Shown piece by piece: positions 8,608-18,921 of a DNA stretch of 64,000 nt. The translations under genes and the position numbers were made by a program. This DNA comes from Methylophilaceae bacterium (GTDB lineage Bacteria; Pseudomonadota; Gammaproteobacteria; Burkholderiales; Methylophilaceae): NCBI GenBank assembly GCA_016778465.1, contig JADHPM010000002.1, positions 62,001 to 126,000 of the forward strand. Reading direction: 5' to 3'. The stretch's first letter is position 1. Every line of letters starts with the position of its first letter. Below the pieces are notes generated by a model, which saw only the letters and a list, made by a program, of their open reading frames with translations, searched no databases and was not told where the DNA came from.

Positions 8608-9802
8608 TGACGGCTTGGATAATCTCTTGTTTTATCTCTGGCAAGGCACTTTTTACTCTTGTCCAACTGGGAATAAAGGGTGTTTCCATCGGATTCTCTA
8701 AAAAGTGACGGCCTGCATTAAGGATATTTTCAGCAAAGAGCTCAACGGCCTTCTCTTCTGAGTGAATATCATAATTTAATCCATTGATGGTGGCATCATT
8801 ATTATACGTTTCGACAAAATCAAGTGCTATTCTGAAGTATGTTGCTTTCAAAGAGCGAAATGTTTCGGCATTAAAAACTAAGCCATTAGTAGCTAATTTT
8901 CTAAAAATTGACTTACTAATATCAATCGACATTTTGGAAAGCCCTTTGGTGGTATCTTGTAAGCTTAAATCTTGATGTTTGTGATCATATTTATCAGCTA
9001 TATCAACCTGACATAATCGGTTGTTTGCATAATTACGATTCATTTCAGACAAGATTCCAACTTCTAAGCCCCAATCACTTGGAATTCTCAGGTCATTTAA
9101 TACCTCAGTCCTTAATGAAAATTCACCCGATAAGGCATAACGAAAACTATTAAGGTACTCGAGATAATTGTTGGCAGGGAAAACTCGCATTAGTGCACGA
9201 ATTAATGGTGTAACAAGAAGGCGGCAGACACGACCATTGATCTTATCTTCAGATACTCTGGCATAGTAACCTTTGCAAAATTGATAATTAAAATTAGGAT
9301 TTGCAACAGGATAAATCAGTTTTGCTAGTAGATCCCTTTTATAAGTCAGGATGTCACAATCATGAAGAGCGATAGCTTCAAGTTTTTCATCCGCTAAAAC
9401 ATAGCCAAAGCAATACCATACGTTTCTCCCCTTTCCTAGTTCTGTTGGGGCGAGTTTTTTATCAATTAATTTTTGGTGAATTTTTTTAAGTCTCGGTCCG
9501 TCATTCCATAGAATGATAACTTCTTGAGGGAGTGCAGAAAAAAAATTTAATGCATCCCGATATTCATGTTTTGTCGCTTGGTCTAATCCTACAATGATCT
9601 TATCAATGTAGCGTACATGTTTTAGTTCTCCAACGATGTTTTTTAGCGCAGGATTGAGAAGCTCTGAAAATAGCGAGGGTAGCACGAGGCCTAAAGGCCT
9701 ATTTTTTGAAAATTCTTCCAGTTCTCTTTCTAATTTCTCTGGACTTTGTGATCTTAAATTGTGCAGATTTGTCACAATTCCATTTTGGTAAAAATCGCTC
9801 AT
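8579..9802 (-). CDS. gpgS: Glucosyl-3-phosphoglycerate synthase (GT81-like)
   Basis: A 407-residue GT-A glycosyltransferase. Landmarks are the LVLPSLFSEL start of the nucleotide fold (39-48), the DQATKHEYRDALNFF block, and the metal-binding DCD (148-150) within ALHDCDIL. 'SDWGLEVGILSEM' further on matches GpgS/MpgS-like enzymes. It should transfer glucose from NDP-glucose to 3-phosphoglycerate, the first step of glucosylglycerate synthesis. The next gene upstream encodes the matching phosphatase, and its stop overlaps this start by 4 nt. Length fits the longer proteobacterial form. Mannosyl specificity cannot be excluded from sequence alone. Confidence 0.8.
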   Translation of the reverse strand: MSDFYQNGIVTNLHNLRSQSPEKLERELEEFSKNRPLGLVLPSLFSELLNPALKNIVGELKHVRYIDKIIVGLDQATKHEYRDALNFFSALPQEVIILWNDGPRLKKIHQKLIDKKLAPTELGKGRNVWYCFGYVLADEKLEAIALHDCDILTYKRDLLAKLIYPVANPNFNYQFCKGYYARVSEDKINGRVCRLLVTPLIRALMRVFPANNYLEYLNSFRYALSGEFSLRTEVLNDLRIPSDWGLEVGILSEMNRNYANNRLCQVDIADKYDHKHQDLSLQDTTKGLSKMSIDISKSIFRKLATNGLVFNAETFRSLKATYFRIALDFVETYNNDATINGLNYDIHSEEKAVELFAENILNAGRHFLENPMETPFIPSWTRVKSALPEIKQEIIQAVSDDMEEHTR

Positions 9803-10548
9803 AGTTGTCTCACTAAATTAATTATCGCGTTATTCCATCCTAATGGCCCAACTTCCTTTGTTCGAATAATATTTGGGCGATCAATTTGCGGGAAATCTTT
9901 ATAGGGATGCCTCACTAATATCGCATGATCAGCCGCTGCTAACATCTTAATATCATTCTCACTGTCACCCAATGCTATCGTGGTGACCGGAGCTCCATAC
10001 TCCTTTTCATAAGCATTTTTGACCCATAATAGTGCATCTGCCTTAGTTTGTTGCCCTGAAATTGTTAGAAATCGCCCCCCTTGTGTTGCAATTAAAGATT
10101 TTTCTTCAATCAAAGTAATAAAATTTTTTAATTTATTATCATCGTCGTTCCATAAAACAGGTTCGGAATACTCTCTTTTCGTAGCATTTTGGGCATCTTG
10201 CCCCGTAAGCCCAGTATACTGTTGAAGTTGATGGGGGGTAAAGTCTGAAAATAATTCAAATGAAAATTTGGTTTTTAATGATTGAAGAAAGCCTTTAATT
10301 TTTGAGTGCGCAACTCCAAACGAAGTTTTTTTTCTAAAAAAAATACCAGATCCATTTTCATAAATAAAAGGATGCTGATTGCCCATAGATTTTTTGATAG
10401 CAACCATTTCCTCTCTGGTCTTACTGCTTGCAAGTATCAGTGGAATACCTCTTTTTTCCAAGAGCGCTAAAGCAGGTATTGCAGAATTGAAGGAATAGTT
10501 GTCATGATCCAAAAGCGTCGCATCCAGATCACTAAAGACTAATAACAT
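9799..10548 (-). CDS. gpgP: Glucosyl/mannosyl-3-phosphoglycerate phosphatase (HAD family)
   Basis: A 249-residue HAD phosphatase of the MPGP type. Motif I is FSDLDATLLD with nucleophile Asp7 and Asp9; the conserved serine lies in LASSKTREEM; motif IV is ALGDSENDIKML. The cap carries the YENGSG segment seen in mannosyl-3-phosphoglycerate phosphatases. It should remove phosphate from glucosyl-3-phosphoglycerate to give glucosylglycerate, a compatible solute that accumulates under salt or nitrogen stress. The stop overlaps the gpgS start (ATGA), which supports a coupled pair. The cytochrome b561 gene ends 5 nt upstream. Confidence 0.82.
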   Translation of the reverse strand: MLLVFSDLDATLLDHDNYSFNSAIPALALLEKRGIPLILASSKTREEMVAIKKSMGNQHPFIYENGSGIFFRKKTSFGVAHSKIKGFLQSLKTKFSFELFSDFTPHQLQQYTGLTGQDAQNATKREYSEPVLWNDDDNKLKNFITLIEEKSLIATQGGRFLTISGQQTKADALLWVKNAYEKEYGAPVTTIALGDSENDIKMLAAADHAILVRHPYKDFPQIDRPNIIRTKEVGPLGWNNAIINLVRQL

Positions 10549-10553
10549 AGTGA

Positions 10554-11186
10554 TTAATGTTTATGGAACCACATTCTTCTTAATGTTCCATCCTTATCAA
10601 CAATGGAGTGCTTTAAGGCGCCAAGAATATGAAAAACAAGGATTAATAACAAAAGTTGACCAAAAATTTCATGGAATTCGTAAAATAATTCACGCATGGG
10701 CTTTGAATCAATTCCTGGCAAGATTTTTATACCAAACCATTTAACACCATACTTACTTCCAACAGACATGAGGATTCCTGTGACGGGTATTAGAACCATC
10801 AAAAAATATAGTCCATGATGTACCGCAGTTGCTAGACGTTTTTCCCAAGGTTTCATGCTGGGTAATAAAGCTGGAGGTTTGTGGGTAAAACGCCAAAATA
10901 TTCTAATAAAAATCAGAACCAAAAGGGTAACACCAATCGATTTATGCAATTCAAAATAAAAAGAACGAGGCGATTTGGCTTTTTCTACTTCCCAACTGTA
11001 AATACCAAAATTAAAGAGGTCAAAGCTTGATTGTTTTGGCGCCTCTTTGGGAATATCGGTCATAAAAATACCCAGTATTAACATGAAAATTATTGCAATA
11101 CCAATTAACCAATGCAGTAATATTGCAATGTTGTTATATTTTTGTGATTTATCTAAAAATGAAAAATCTTTTTTTATTTCAGCCAC
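10554..11186 (-). CDS. Cytochrome b561-family membrane protein
   Basis: A 210-residue four-helix di-heme cytochrome b561 (bacterial type, CybB-like). Candidate heme ligands are His25 (ILLHWLIG), His81 (ELHKSIG), His123/His124 in the third helix and His172 or His186 in the last region. These proteins shuttle electrons between quinol and periplasmic partners. It is the first gene of the minus-strand run that continues through gpgP, gpgS, the GH13 gene, the radical SAM gene, the PQQ dehydrogenase and actP, so it is a possible electron partner of the quinoprotein (inference). A 65-nt divergent region separates it from the metallohydrolase gene. Confidence 0.85.
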   Translation of the reverse strand: MAEIKKDFSFLDKSQKYNNIAILLHWLIGIAIIFMLILGIFMTDIPKEAPKQSSFDLFNFGIYSWEVEKAKSPRSFYFELHKSIGVTLLVLIFIRIFWRFTHKPPALLPSMKPWEKRLATAVHHGLYFLMVLIPVTGILMSVGSKYGVKWFGIKILPGIDSKPMRELFYEFHEIFGQLLLLILVFHILGALKHSIVDKDGTLRRMWFHKH

Positions 11187-11251
11187 GCCTACCCTTTTTC
11201 TAATCTAAAAAACATCTTTTCAGTTTAAAGCCTTCATGTTTAAATGAAAAG

Positions 11252-12169
11252 ATGAAAATAAACTTTCTTTTTATTTTTCTGCAGCTTTTTTTTAGTGTTG
11301 AGCTGATGGCCCAACTAAATATCGTTGAAGTCAGGCCAGGTATGTTTGTTCATCAAGGTGAACATTTGGATATTGATGAAGGTTATCATGGGGACATCTG
11401 CAATATAGGATTTATAATTGGTAACGAATCCATTGCCGTCATCGATACTGGAGGTACAATAGAAATTGGCGAAGAATTATTATCTGAAATTCGTAATCGT
11501 TCAAATTTACCCATCCGTTATGTAATCAATACGCATGTTCATCTCGATCATATTTATGGCAATGCAGCATTTATAAATGAAACACCAATTTTTGTCGGCC
11601 ATGAAAATTTACCAAAAGCAATGCAACTTAGGAAAGCTTTTTATGAAAAATTAAATTTTGATTTTATGGGCGTTGATCCCAAGCATTCAGTTCAAGTCCC
11701 CCCAACAAAAACAGTGAAAATCAATGAGGAGATTTTTTTAGATCTGGGAGGGCGATTGCTCAAAGTAAAAGCATATCCAGAAGCACATACCAATAATGAT
11801 GTAACTATTCTTGATGTTAATAGCAATACACTCTGGGCGGGTGATTTACTATTTATCGAACGTACCCCAAGCATTGACGGGGATATAAATGGCTTTATTA
11901 AAGTTTTAGATGAAATCAAAGAGGATCAATATAGTCTTGTTGTCCCAGGTCATGGCACACCATCAAAAGATCCTCACCTAGCTTTTGAAAAAATAAAAAG
12001 CTATTTGGAAAAGCTGCGTGATGCAATTAGGTTGGCAATTGATAACGGAGTTGGTCTCCATGAAGCTACTGAAACGCTACTTAGTGATGAGTCAAGCAAT
12101 TGGCTCTTATTTGATGTTCAAAATAAAAGAAATATTAATTACGTCTATCCCAAAATGGAGTGGGAATGA
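11252..12169 (+). CDS. Secreted metallo-beta-lactamase-fold hydrolase, quinoprotein-relay/SoxH type
   Basis: A 305-residue protein with a signal peptide (about residues 1-20, ending LMA). The zinc motif THVHLDH gives His95, His97, Asp99 and His100; further ligands are likely in AYPEAHTNND, WAGDLLF and VPGHGTPS. The layout fits the SoxH-like proteins known as 'quinoprotein relay system zinc metallohydrolase', which recur beside PQQ enzymes and whose true substrate is not established. It is divergent from the run holding the PQQ dehydrogenase, consistent with that link. The start ATG has only a weak purine-rich site. It ends 6 nt before the convergent DoxX gene. Confidence 0.78.
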   Translation: MKINFLFIFLQLFFSVELMAQLNIVEVRPGMFVHQGEHLDIDEGYHGDICNIGFIIGNESIAVIDTGGTIEIGEELLSEIRNRSNLPIRYVINTHVHLDHIYGNAAFINETPIFVGHENLPKAMQLRKAFYEKLNFDFMGVDPKHSVQVPPTKTVKINEEIFLDLGGRLLKVKAYPEAHTNNDVTILDVNSNTLWAGDLLFIERTPSIDGDINGFIKVLDEIKEDQYSLVVPGHGTPSKDPHLAFEKIKSYLEKLRDAIRLAIDNGVGLHEATETLLSDESSNWLLFDVQNKRNINYVYPKMEWE

Positions 12170-12175
12170 GCTTAA

Positions 12176-12616
12176 CTAATTTTTCTTACGGTTTGCGCAA
12201 AAGCTATCGAGGCTAAGGCCCATTTGAGGATGTGCGGCCATATAGAGAAATCCACCAAACAAAGAGAGATACTGTAATCCTTTAAGCAGAAGGTCTTGCC
12301 CTACAGCGGGGGAAATATCTGGCGGAAGGTTTCCCATGAACAAAAAGTACGTTATGGCCCAAATGAGAGAATAGACAGCAAAAACGTAGGAAGTTAATTT
12401 GATTTTGTAACCTAGGATCAAGAAGATACCAAAAATAAGTTGCACCAAAATACTGACGGGTGCGAAAATACCCGGTAACCCTTTGGACATGAGGTTGAGC
12501 TGATACGCTTCGTATCCTTGAGGTGTGTTCAATACAAACTGCAGTATAAAAATAATACTTACAAAATATAAACTACCTAAAAAAATTCTGGCAATCAGCC
12601 CAGTTAATTTTTCCAC
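12176..12616 (-). CDS. DoxX-family membrane protein
   Basis: A 146-residue protein with four hydrophobic helices. The sequence GLIARIFLGSLYFVS at the N-terminus and the Gly/Pro-rich FAPVSILVQLIFG segment fit DoxX, a family loosely tied to quinol/thiol redox at the inner membrane. The start codon is GTG, preceded by GAGGG. It converges on the secreted metallohydrolase gene with only 6 nt between stops. A promoter-like pair lies just upstream. The function is not known; a role in PQQ-linked electron flow is speculative. Confidence 0.75.
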   Translation of the reverse strand: MEKLTGLIARIFLGSLYFVSIIFILQFVLNTPQGYEAYQLNLMSKGLPGIFAPVSILVQLIFGIFLILGYKIKLTSYVFAVYSLIWAITYFLFMGNLPPDISPAVGQDLLLKGLQYLSLFGGFLYMAAHPQMGLSLDSFCANRKKN

Positions 12617-12635
12617 AATAAACCCTCACTGAATT

Positions 12636-12664
12636 TTATAAATTATTCGAATAATGCCTTGTAA
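12636..12664 (-). promoter_or_regulatory. Candidate sigma-70 promoter of the DoxX gene
   Basis: On the minus strand TTACAA (12664-12659) and TTATAA (12641-12636) are separated by 17 nt. The predicted start site is about 12 nt upstream of the GTG and leaves room for the GAGGG ribosome site. The -35 match is partial. Confidence 0.35.
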
Positions 12665-12702
12665 TTGGCATCTTAGCAACTATTCGTGCAGTAGTGTATA
12701 TT

Positions 12703-13737
12703 TTACCGCATCACATTATTGATGAGTTTTTTTATTGGGCTTGGTATTGCTGCCGCTTGCAGCTCATTTGTATCAAGCCATAATCCCTCATGCATTGCTT
12801 TAAAATTTTTAAGACTTTTTATTGTCACATAGTGGTAAGTCATTTCAAGCTTGTAGTGTGAAAAGTTGGCGTTACTTTTTCCTTTTTTTACGACCAAACT
12901 TTTTTTGTCGAGTTTGTTCAACATCCAATCTGAAAGTGCTTTTTCATTAGCAAATTCTGGTAAGGACCATAACCCCTTCCACACAGCCTTCTCATTTCGT
13001 TTCATTAGAAATATACTTTTATTATTGTCTAGCATGAGAACATTTAATCTTTTTAGAGGTAATATTTTTCCCGGTTTTTTGGCCGGTATCTCTTTTGTCC
13101 AATTATTATCATGACTCTTGCAATTTTTGGATAATGGACATTCGTGACAAAGCGGAGCTGCTCGCCGGCAGATCAGTGCTCCATGGTCCATAATGGCTTG
13201 TGTATAAATGTCCACATCACTTTTTGGTAAGTTTTCTTCCGCAATAGCCCATAATTTTTTTTCTACTTCAGGCTTCCCTGCCCATTCTTTGATTGCAAAG
13301 ATTCGGCACAAAACTCTTTTAACATTGCCATCAAGTATTGGATAGCTTTGTTTGTAAGAAAATGCACATATGGCTCCGGCGGTAGACCGTCCAATGCCTG
13401 GTAGCTGGATTATTTCCTCAAATGTTTTGGGAAATACCCCTTTGTGTTTGGTAAGTATTATATTTGCCGCATCGTAGAGATTTCTGGCGCGGCTGTAATA
13501 CCCTAAACCGCTCCATAGCCCCATGACATCATCTTGTCTTGCATGAGCCAGCGATCTTATGTCGGGGAACTGTTTTAAAAACTTTTTAAAGTATGGAATG
13601 ACGGTTGCAACTTGAGTTTGTTGTAACATGACTTCAGATAACCATATATGATAAGGATCAGAAGTTTTTTGCCAAGGTAAATTTTTTCTACCATGACTTT
13701 CATGCCACTGAATAAGTTTTTTGGCCAGTAAGCTCAC
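12703..13737 (-). CDS. mutY: A/G-specific adenine glycosylase MutY
   Basis: A 344-residue base-excision glycosylase that removes adenine opposite 8-oxoguanine. The helix-hairpin-helix is LPGIGRSTAG (112-121). Catalytic Glu35 lies in SEVMLQQTQV and Asp136 in LDGNVKRV. The 4Fe-4S cluster cysteines are Cys190, Cys197, Cys200 and Cys206 (C-x6-C-x2-C-x5-C). The C-terminal part, about residue 225 onward, is the NUDIX-like 8-oxoG recognition domain. Normal length. It follows a 50-codon ORF and uppP on the same strand. Confidence 0.95.
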   Translation of the reverse strand: MSLLAKKLIQWHESHGRKNLPWQKTSDPYHIWLSEVMLQQTQVATVIPYFKKFLKQFPDIRSLAHARQDDVMGLWSGLGYYSRARNLYDAANIILTKHKGVFPKTFEEIIQLPGIGRSTAGAICAFSYKQSYPILDGNVKRVLCRIFAIKEWAGKPEVEKKLWAIAEENLPKSDVDIYTQAIMDHGALICRRAAPLCHECPLSKNCKSHDNNWTKEIPAKKPGKILPLKRLNVLMLDNNKSIFLMKRNEKAVWKGLWSLPEFANEKALSDWMLNKLDKKSLVVKKGKSNANFSHYKLEMTYHYVTIKSLKNFKAMHEGLWLDTNELQAAAIPSPIKKLINNVMR

Positions 13738-13770
13738 GTTAATTTGTCATCCACTCAAGAAAAAAATGCA

Positions 13771-13923
13771 TCATTGCCCGATCTTAAACATAAATACTGA
13801 GAAATATAGTATTGAAAAAAATAACCAAAAGAAGGCAATCATAATAAATAACCCATCTTCTTTAAACTGATTATGGGCTACAACTTTCTCAAGGATAGGG
13901 GTTGAATCAAAACAATTTTTCAC
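13771..13923 (-). CDS. Small single-pass membrane protein candidate (50 aa)
   Basis: This unlisted short frame begins with GTG one base after the uppP stop (TAA-G-GTG), suggesting translational coupling, and ends with TGA at 13773-13771. The product has a soluble N-terminal half (about residues 1-26, with charged KEDG) and one strongly hydrophobic helix (IMIAFFWLFFSILYFSVFMF, 27-46), then a KIGQ tail. I recognise no family. It is packed between uppP and mutY. The alternative is untranslated spacer; the abutting start and the coherent transmembrane segment argue for a gene. Confidence 0.45.
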   Translation of the reverse strand: MKNCFDSTPILEKVVAHNQFKEDGLFIMIAFFWLFFSILYFSVFMFKIGQ

Positions 13924-13924
13924 C

Positions 13925-14722
13925 TTAGAAAAAAAACAGTAAAGCTATACAGCCAATGACGATCCGATACCATCCAAATATAATGAAATTATTATTGGCA
14001 ACATAATGAATAAAAACCTTTATAACAATGAGCGCGCTAAAAAAAGCTGTTATAAAACCTGTACTGAAAATTATGATGTCAGCTTTGTTTAATAAATGAT
14101 AATTTTGACTAAGATCAAAGAATGACGCCGCTACAATGATTGGAATTGCTAAAAAAAATGAAAATTCGGTAGCCGTTTTGCGATCCAATCCCGCACATAG
14201 GCCACCCATGATAGTTGCACCCGCCCTTGATACCCCGGGAATTAATGATAAGCATTGAGCTAACCCGATAAATAAAGCTTGTTTTTTGCTTACTTCATCG
14301 ACCGTCATAATATGCCTGTGGGGTAAAAATTTTTCAATGAGGATAATGGCTATCCCGCCAACAATAAGTGCTATTGCTACCGCAACAGGATTGAACAGAT
14401 AATATTTAATTGATTCGTGAAACAATAACCCAAGAAGGGCAGCGGGTATAAATGCAATGATGAGCAAAAGAGTAAAGTTTTGAGCAGTGGACGAATGGTG
14501 AAGATCAATAAAGGTATGCGCTATTTTTTTTCGGTATTCAATCATTACGGCTAGAATTGCTCCTAGCTGAATAAATATTTCGAAAACTTGATTTGAGTTT
14601 GTGGAAAAACCCAAAAGATCCCCTGCCAGTATAAGATGCCCAGTCGAACTAACAGGAAGGAATTCTGTAGCCCCTTCGACAATTCCCATGATGAAGGCAG
14701 CCCAAATCTGAAAAAGATCCAT
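13925..14722 (-). CDS. uppP: Undecaprenyl-diphosphatase UppP (BacA)
   Basis: A 265-residue integral membrane phosphatase that recycles undecaprenyl pyrophosphate to the monophosphate carrier for peptidoglycan and LPS precursors. The family signatures are visible: EGATEFLPVSSTGHLIL near residues 16-32, holding the catalytic Glu and Ser, and PGVSRAGATI near 163-172, holding the conserved Ser/Arg. About eight hydrophobic helices. It begins 12 nt after the thiC stop, so it is probably cotranscribed with thiC and thus under the TPP riboswitch leader; its function is unrelated to thiamine. Confidence 0.95.
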   Translation of the reverse strand: MDLFQIWAAFIMGIVEGATEFLPVSSTGHLILAGDLLGFSTNSNQVFEIFIQLGAILAVMIEYRKKIAHTFIDLHHSSTAQNFTLLLIIAFIPAALLGLLFHESIKYYLFNPVAVAIALIVGGIAIILIEKFLPHRHIMTVDEVSKKQALFIGLAQCLSLIPGVSRAGATIMGGLCAGLDRKTATEFSFFLAIPIIVAASFFDLSQNYHLLNKADIIIFSTGFITAFFSALIVIKVFIHYVANNNFIIFGWYRIVIGCIALLFFF

Positions 14723-14734
14723 GATAATTATTTT

Positions 14735-16661
<1,927 letters not shown>

Positions 16662-16664
16662 TTT

Positions 16665-16752
16665 GTTTGCTTTCCTACGGTGGGATGACCCACATCAGGT
16701 TCGAAGGGTATCTCTCACTATTTTTTATAAATAGACCCCTAGCAGTGCTTTT
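16665..16752 (-). ncRNA. TPP (THI element) riboswitch aptamer
   Basis: Minus-strand sequence shows the conserved THI core: TAGGGG, then GTGAGAGATACCC, TTCGAACCTGAT, GTGGGTCATCCCACC and CGTAGGA. These match the TPP aptamer's P1/P2 region, the CUGAGA-like bulge and the ACCUGAU pyrophosphate/pyrimidine contacts, with GTGGG/CCCAC forming P4/P5. It lies directly upstream of thiC, the usual target. It should turn thiC expression down when thiamine pyrophosphate is plentiful. Confidence 0.93.
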
Positions 16753-16845
16753 AAAGTACTTTATTATCCTAAATTAGGCAAGTAATAAAGGATGATTTTT
16801 GAATTTTTTCTTTTGCAAATAATCTATGTGAAGCTGCATCTTCGA

Positions 16846-16851
16846 TATAAT
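16846..16851 (+). promoter_or_regulatory. Candidate -10 element for the pcm-tolC run
   Basis: TATAAT occurs about 26 nt before the pcm-like ATG. No good -35 hexamer sits at the usual distance, so this is supported by the -10 alone and by position. Confidence 0.35.
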
Positions 16852-16876
16852 GAGTGATTAAGGACAGAAATTTATT

Positions 16877-17530
16877 ATGGTTGAGAAAAGTCGTTTTAAT
16901 ATGGTGGAACAACAAATCCGAACCTGGGATGTTCTTGATATCAAAGTTCTGGATTTGTTCAACATGGTTAAGCGTGAAAACTATGTTCCTGAAAACTATC
17001 AGGGTTTAGCATTTGCTGATATCGAAATACCGCTTCAACACGGAGAATTTATGCTCTCTCCAAAAATTGAAGGTAGAATTTTGCAAGCGTTGAAGATAGA
17101 AAAGAATGAAACAGTTTTTCATATTGGTACAGGATCAGGTTTTTTTGCTGCGCTGCTAGCAATGCTGGCAAAAAATGTTACCACTGTTGACATTCACCTT
17201 AATTTTATTCAACGGGCCAAATTATTGCATCGTGATAATAGTTTATTAAATTTGACTTACCATCAAGGTAACGGTTTCTCATTGCTAAAAGCAGAGCCAC
17301 TTTTTTTTGATGTCATTGTTTTAACTGGTTCAACAAATACAGAGCCACCGGGTCTTAGGGAAAGACTAAATATTGGTGGGAGGTTATTTATTGTGACGGG
17401 TGATGAGCCAATGATGCAGGGTAAAATTGTCGAGTGTTATTCTGAGGGCCAGTATGATGAGCACGTTATCTTTGATGGCGTTGTTCCCAGGCTAAGTTAT
17501 TCATTGCAACCACAAGCATTTAAATTTTAA
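16877..17530 (+). CDS. pcm: Protein-L-isoaspartate O-methyltransferase-like protein
   Basis: A 217-residue Rossmann methyltransferase of the PCMT family. The N-terminal FNMVEQQIRTWDV and 'LSPKIEGRILQAL' fit PCMT-like proteins, and VFHIGTGSGFFAALLA (about 80-95) is the SAM-binding loop. The family repairs isoaspartyl residues; many betaproteobacterial members placed before tolC, as here, are divergent copies with unproven activity. The tolC start follows 2 nt after the stop, so they are probably cotranscribed. Confidence 0.8.
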   Translation: MVEKSRFNMVEQQIRTWDVLDIKVLDLFNMVKRENYVPENYQGLAFADIEIPLQHGEFMLSPKIEGRILQALKIEKNETVFHIGTGSGFFAALLAMLAKNVTTVDIHLNFIQRAKLLHRDNSLLNLTYHQGNGFSLLKAEPLFFDVIVLTGSTNTEPPGLRERLNIGGRLFIVTGDEPMMQGKIVECYSEGQYDEHVIFDGVVPRLSYSLQPQAFKF

Positions 17531-17532
17531 TT

Positions 17533-18921
17533 GTGATTATTTTCAAATTAATTCTAAGGTTACTGTTAGCGTTCAGTCTGCAGCCGATTTTTTTAATCTA
17601 TGCTGAAAATTTGAACAATTCTGACTTAATTGAGATTTATGAAAAAGCAGTTAATTATGACGCCTTGCTATCCGCTTCGCGCTTTCAAAACGAAGCTACA
17701 AAAGAGCTCGTTAATCAAGGATTATCTTTATTTCTGCCCTCAATAACTGCCTCTGCCGGTTATGATGAAAATGATAATGATAGAAAAATTTTAACCCCTG
17801 GCTTGGCTAGCAACCAATTACTCTCCGGTAATAAAGCGGATTTTCATAGTTATGATTACAGTATAACTATTACGCAACCACTTTTTGATTATAGTGCATT
17901 TCAGCAATATAAACAGATTATTTCACAGACGAATTTGTCTGATAAGCAGTTTCTGCAATCTCAACAAGATTTAATTTATCGAGTTTCTTTAGTTTATTTT
18001 GAGACTTTAATGGCTCGGGATGAAATTGCATTGTTACAGGCGCAAAAAAAAGCTGTTAATGAGCAGTTATTAGACTCCGAGGCACGCTTTGAGGCGGGAC
18101 TTTTATCTATCACAGATGTAAACGAGGCTAAAACGCAAATGGCTTTGATAGAAGCACAGTTGATTTCAGCCATGCAGAAACTCAAAATTAAACGACAACA
18201 AATTAAAACTTTAACTGGAGAAGAGCCAGGTACCCTCAAAGGCTTAAATGTCAGTATGAATTTTGAGCAGGTCACTTCAGATATTGATGAATGGGTTAAT
18301 CTTGGGCTACAAAATAACCTTGAGCTTGGAATTGCTCAAGATCAAGTAACCATTGCAGACTATGAGATTAGTGTTCGACAGGCAGATCATTTACCTACAG
18401 TTGATGCTATTGCATCAAGAAATCGAAACTGGGATAAAGGGGGTTTTCCATATGGCTCAACAGAAAACGAGGGAATTCGCTCATATTCAGACGTTTTAGG
18501 AATTGAAATAAATATCCCTATCTTTTCAGGAGGCTATACAAGTTCAAGGGTGCGTGAGGCAAGGCTCCTTAAAAATAAAACACAGGATGACGCTGAGTTC
18601 ATTAAACGTGAGGTTGAATTAAAAATTCGAGAAAACTTTTTAAATGTACAGGCAAATTTTGCTGAAATAGGAGCATATTATCAGGCTCTGGTATCTGCGG
18701 AACTAAGTTTAGAATCAACCCAGCTTGCATTCCAAGAGGGGCTGAGAAATGGGGTTGAGGTTTTGGTCGCACAACAGGTTTTGTTTAATGCCAAAAGAGA
18801 TCTATTAAAATCACGCTATAATTACTTGATATATTTAATAAGCTTAAAACAATCTACGGGGATGTTAACGGTAAAAGACATCCAAGAAATAAATCAATAT
18901 TTGACGGTGAACGAAATATGA
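17533..18921 (+). CDS. tolC: TolC-family outer membrane efflux protein
   Basis: A 462-residue outer-membrane channel subunit with an N-terminal signal (about 1-24) and the two-fold repeat of long coiled-coil helices typical of the OEP family (for example residues 140-210 and 350-430). It starts with GTG two bases after the pcm stop. Such proteins form trimers that link with inner-membrane pumps for type I secretion or drug export; no pump gene is adjacent. The isochorismatase-like gene overlaps its stop by 4 nt. Confidence 0.9.
   Translation: MIIFKLILRLLLAFSLQPIFLIYAENLNNSDLIEIYEKAVNYDALLSASRFQNEATKELVNQGLSLFLPSITASAGYDENDNDRKILTPGLASNQLLSGNKADFHSYDYSITITQPLFDYSAFQQYKQIISQTNLSDKQFLQSQQDLIYRVSLVYFETLMARDEIALLQAQKKAVNEQLLDSEARFEAGLLSITDVNEAKTQMALIEAQLISAMQKLKIKRQQIKTLTGEEPGTLKGLNVSMNFEQVTSDIDEWVNLGLQNNLELGIAQDQVTIADYEISVRQADHLPTVDAIASRNRNWDKGGFPYGSTENEGIRSYSDVLGIEINIPIFSGGYTSSRVREARLLKNKTQDDAEFIKREVELKIRENFLNVQANFAEIGAYYQALVSAELSLESTQLAFQEGLRNGVEVLVAQQVLFNAKRDLLKSRYNYLIYLISLKQSTGMLTVKDIQEINQYLTVNEI

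Noticed and set aside
10550-10744. Plus-strand frame of about 64 codons opposite the cytochrome b561 3' end
   Set aside because: It lies almost wholly antisense to a clear b561 gene, has no ribosome site and shows no recognisable protein features.
16700-16740. tRNA-like GGTTCGAAG sequence
   Set aside because: It is part of the TPP aptamer (complement of ACCTGA and CTTCGAACC) and no cloverleaf can be formed around it.
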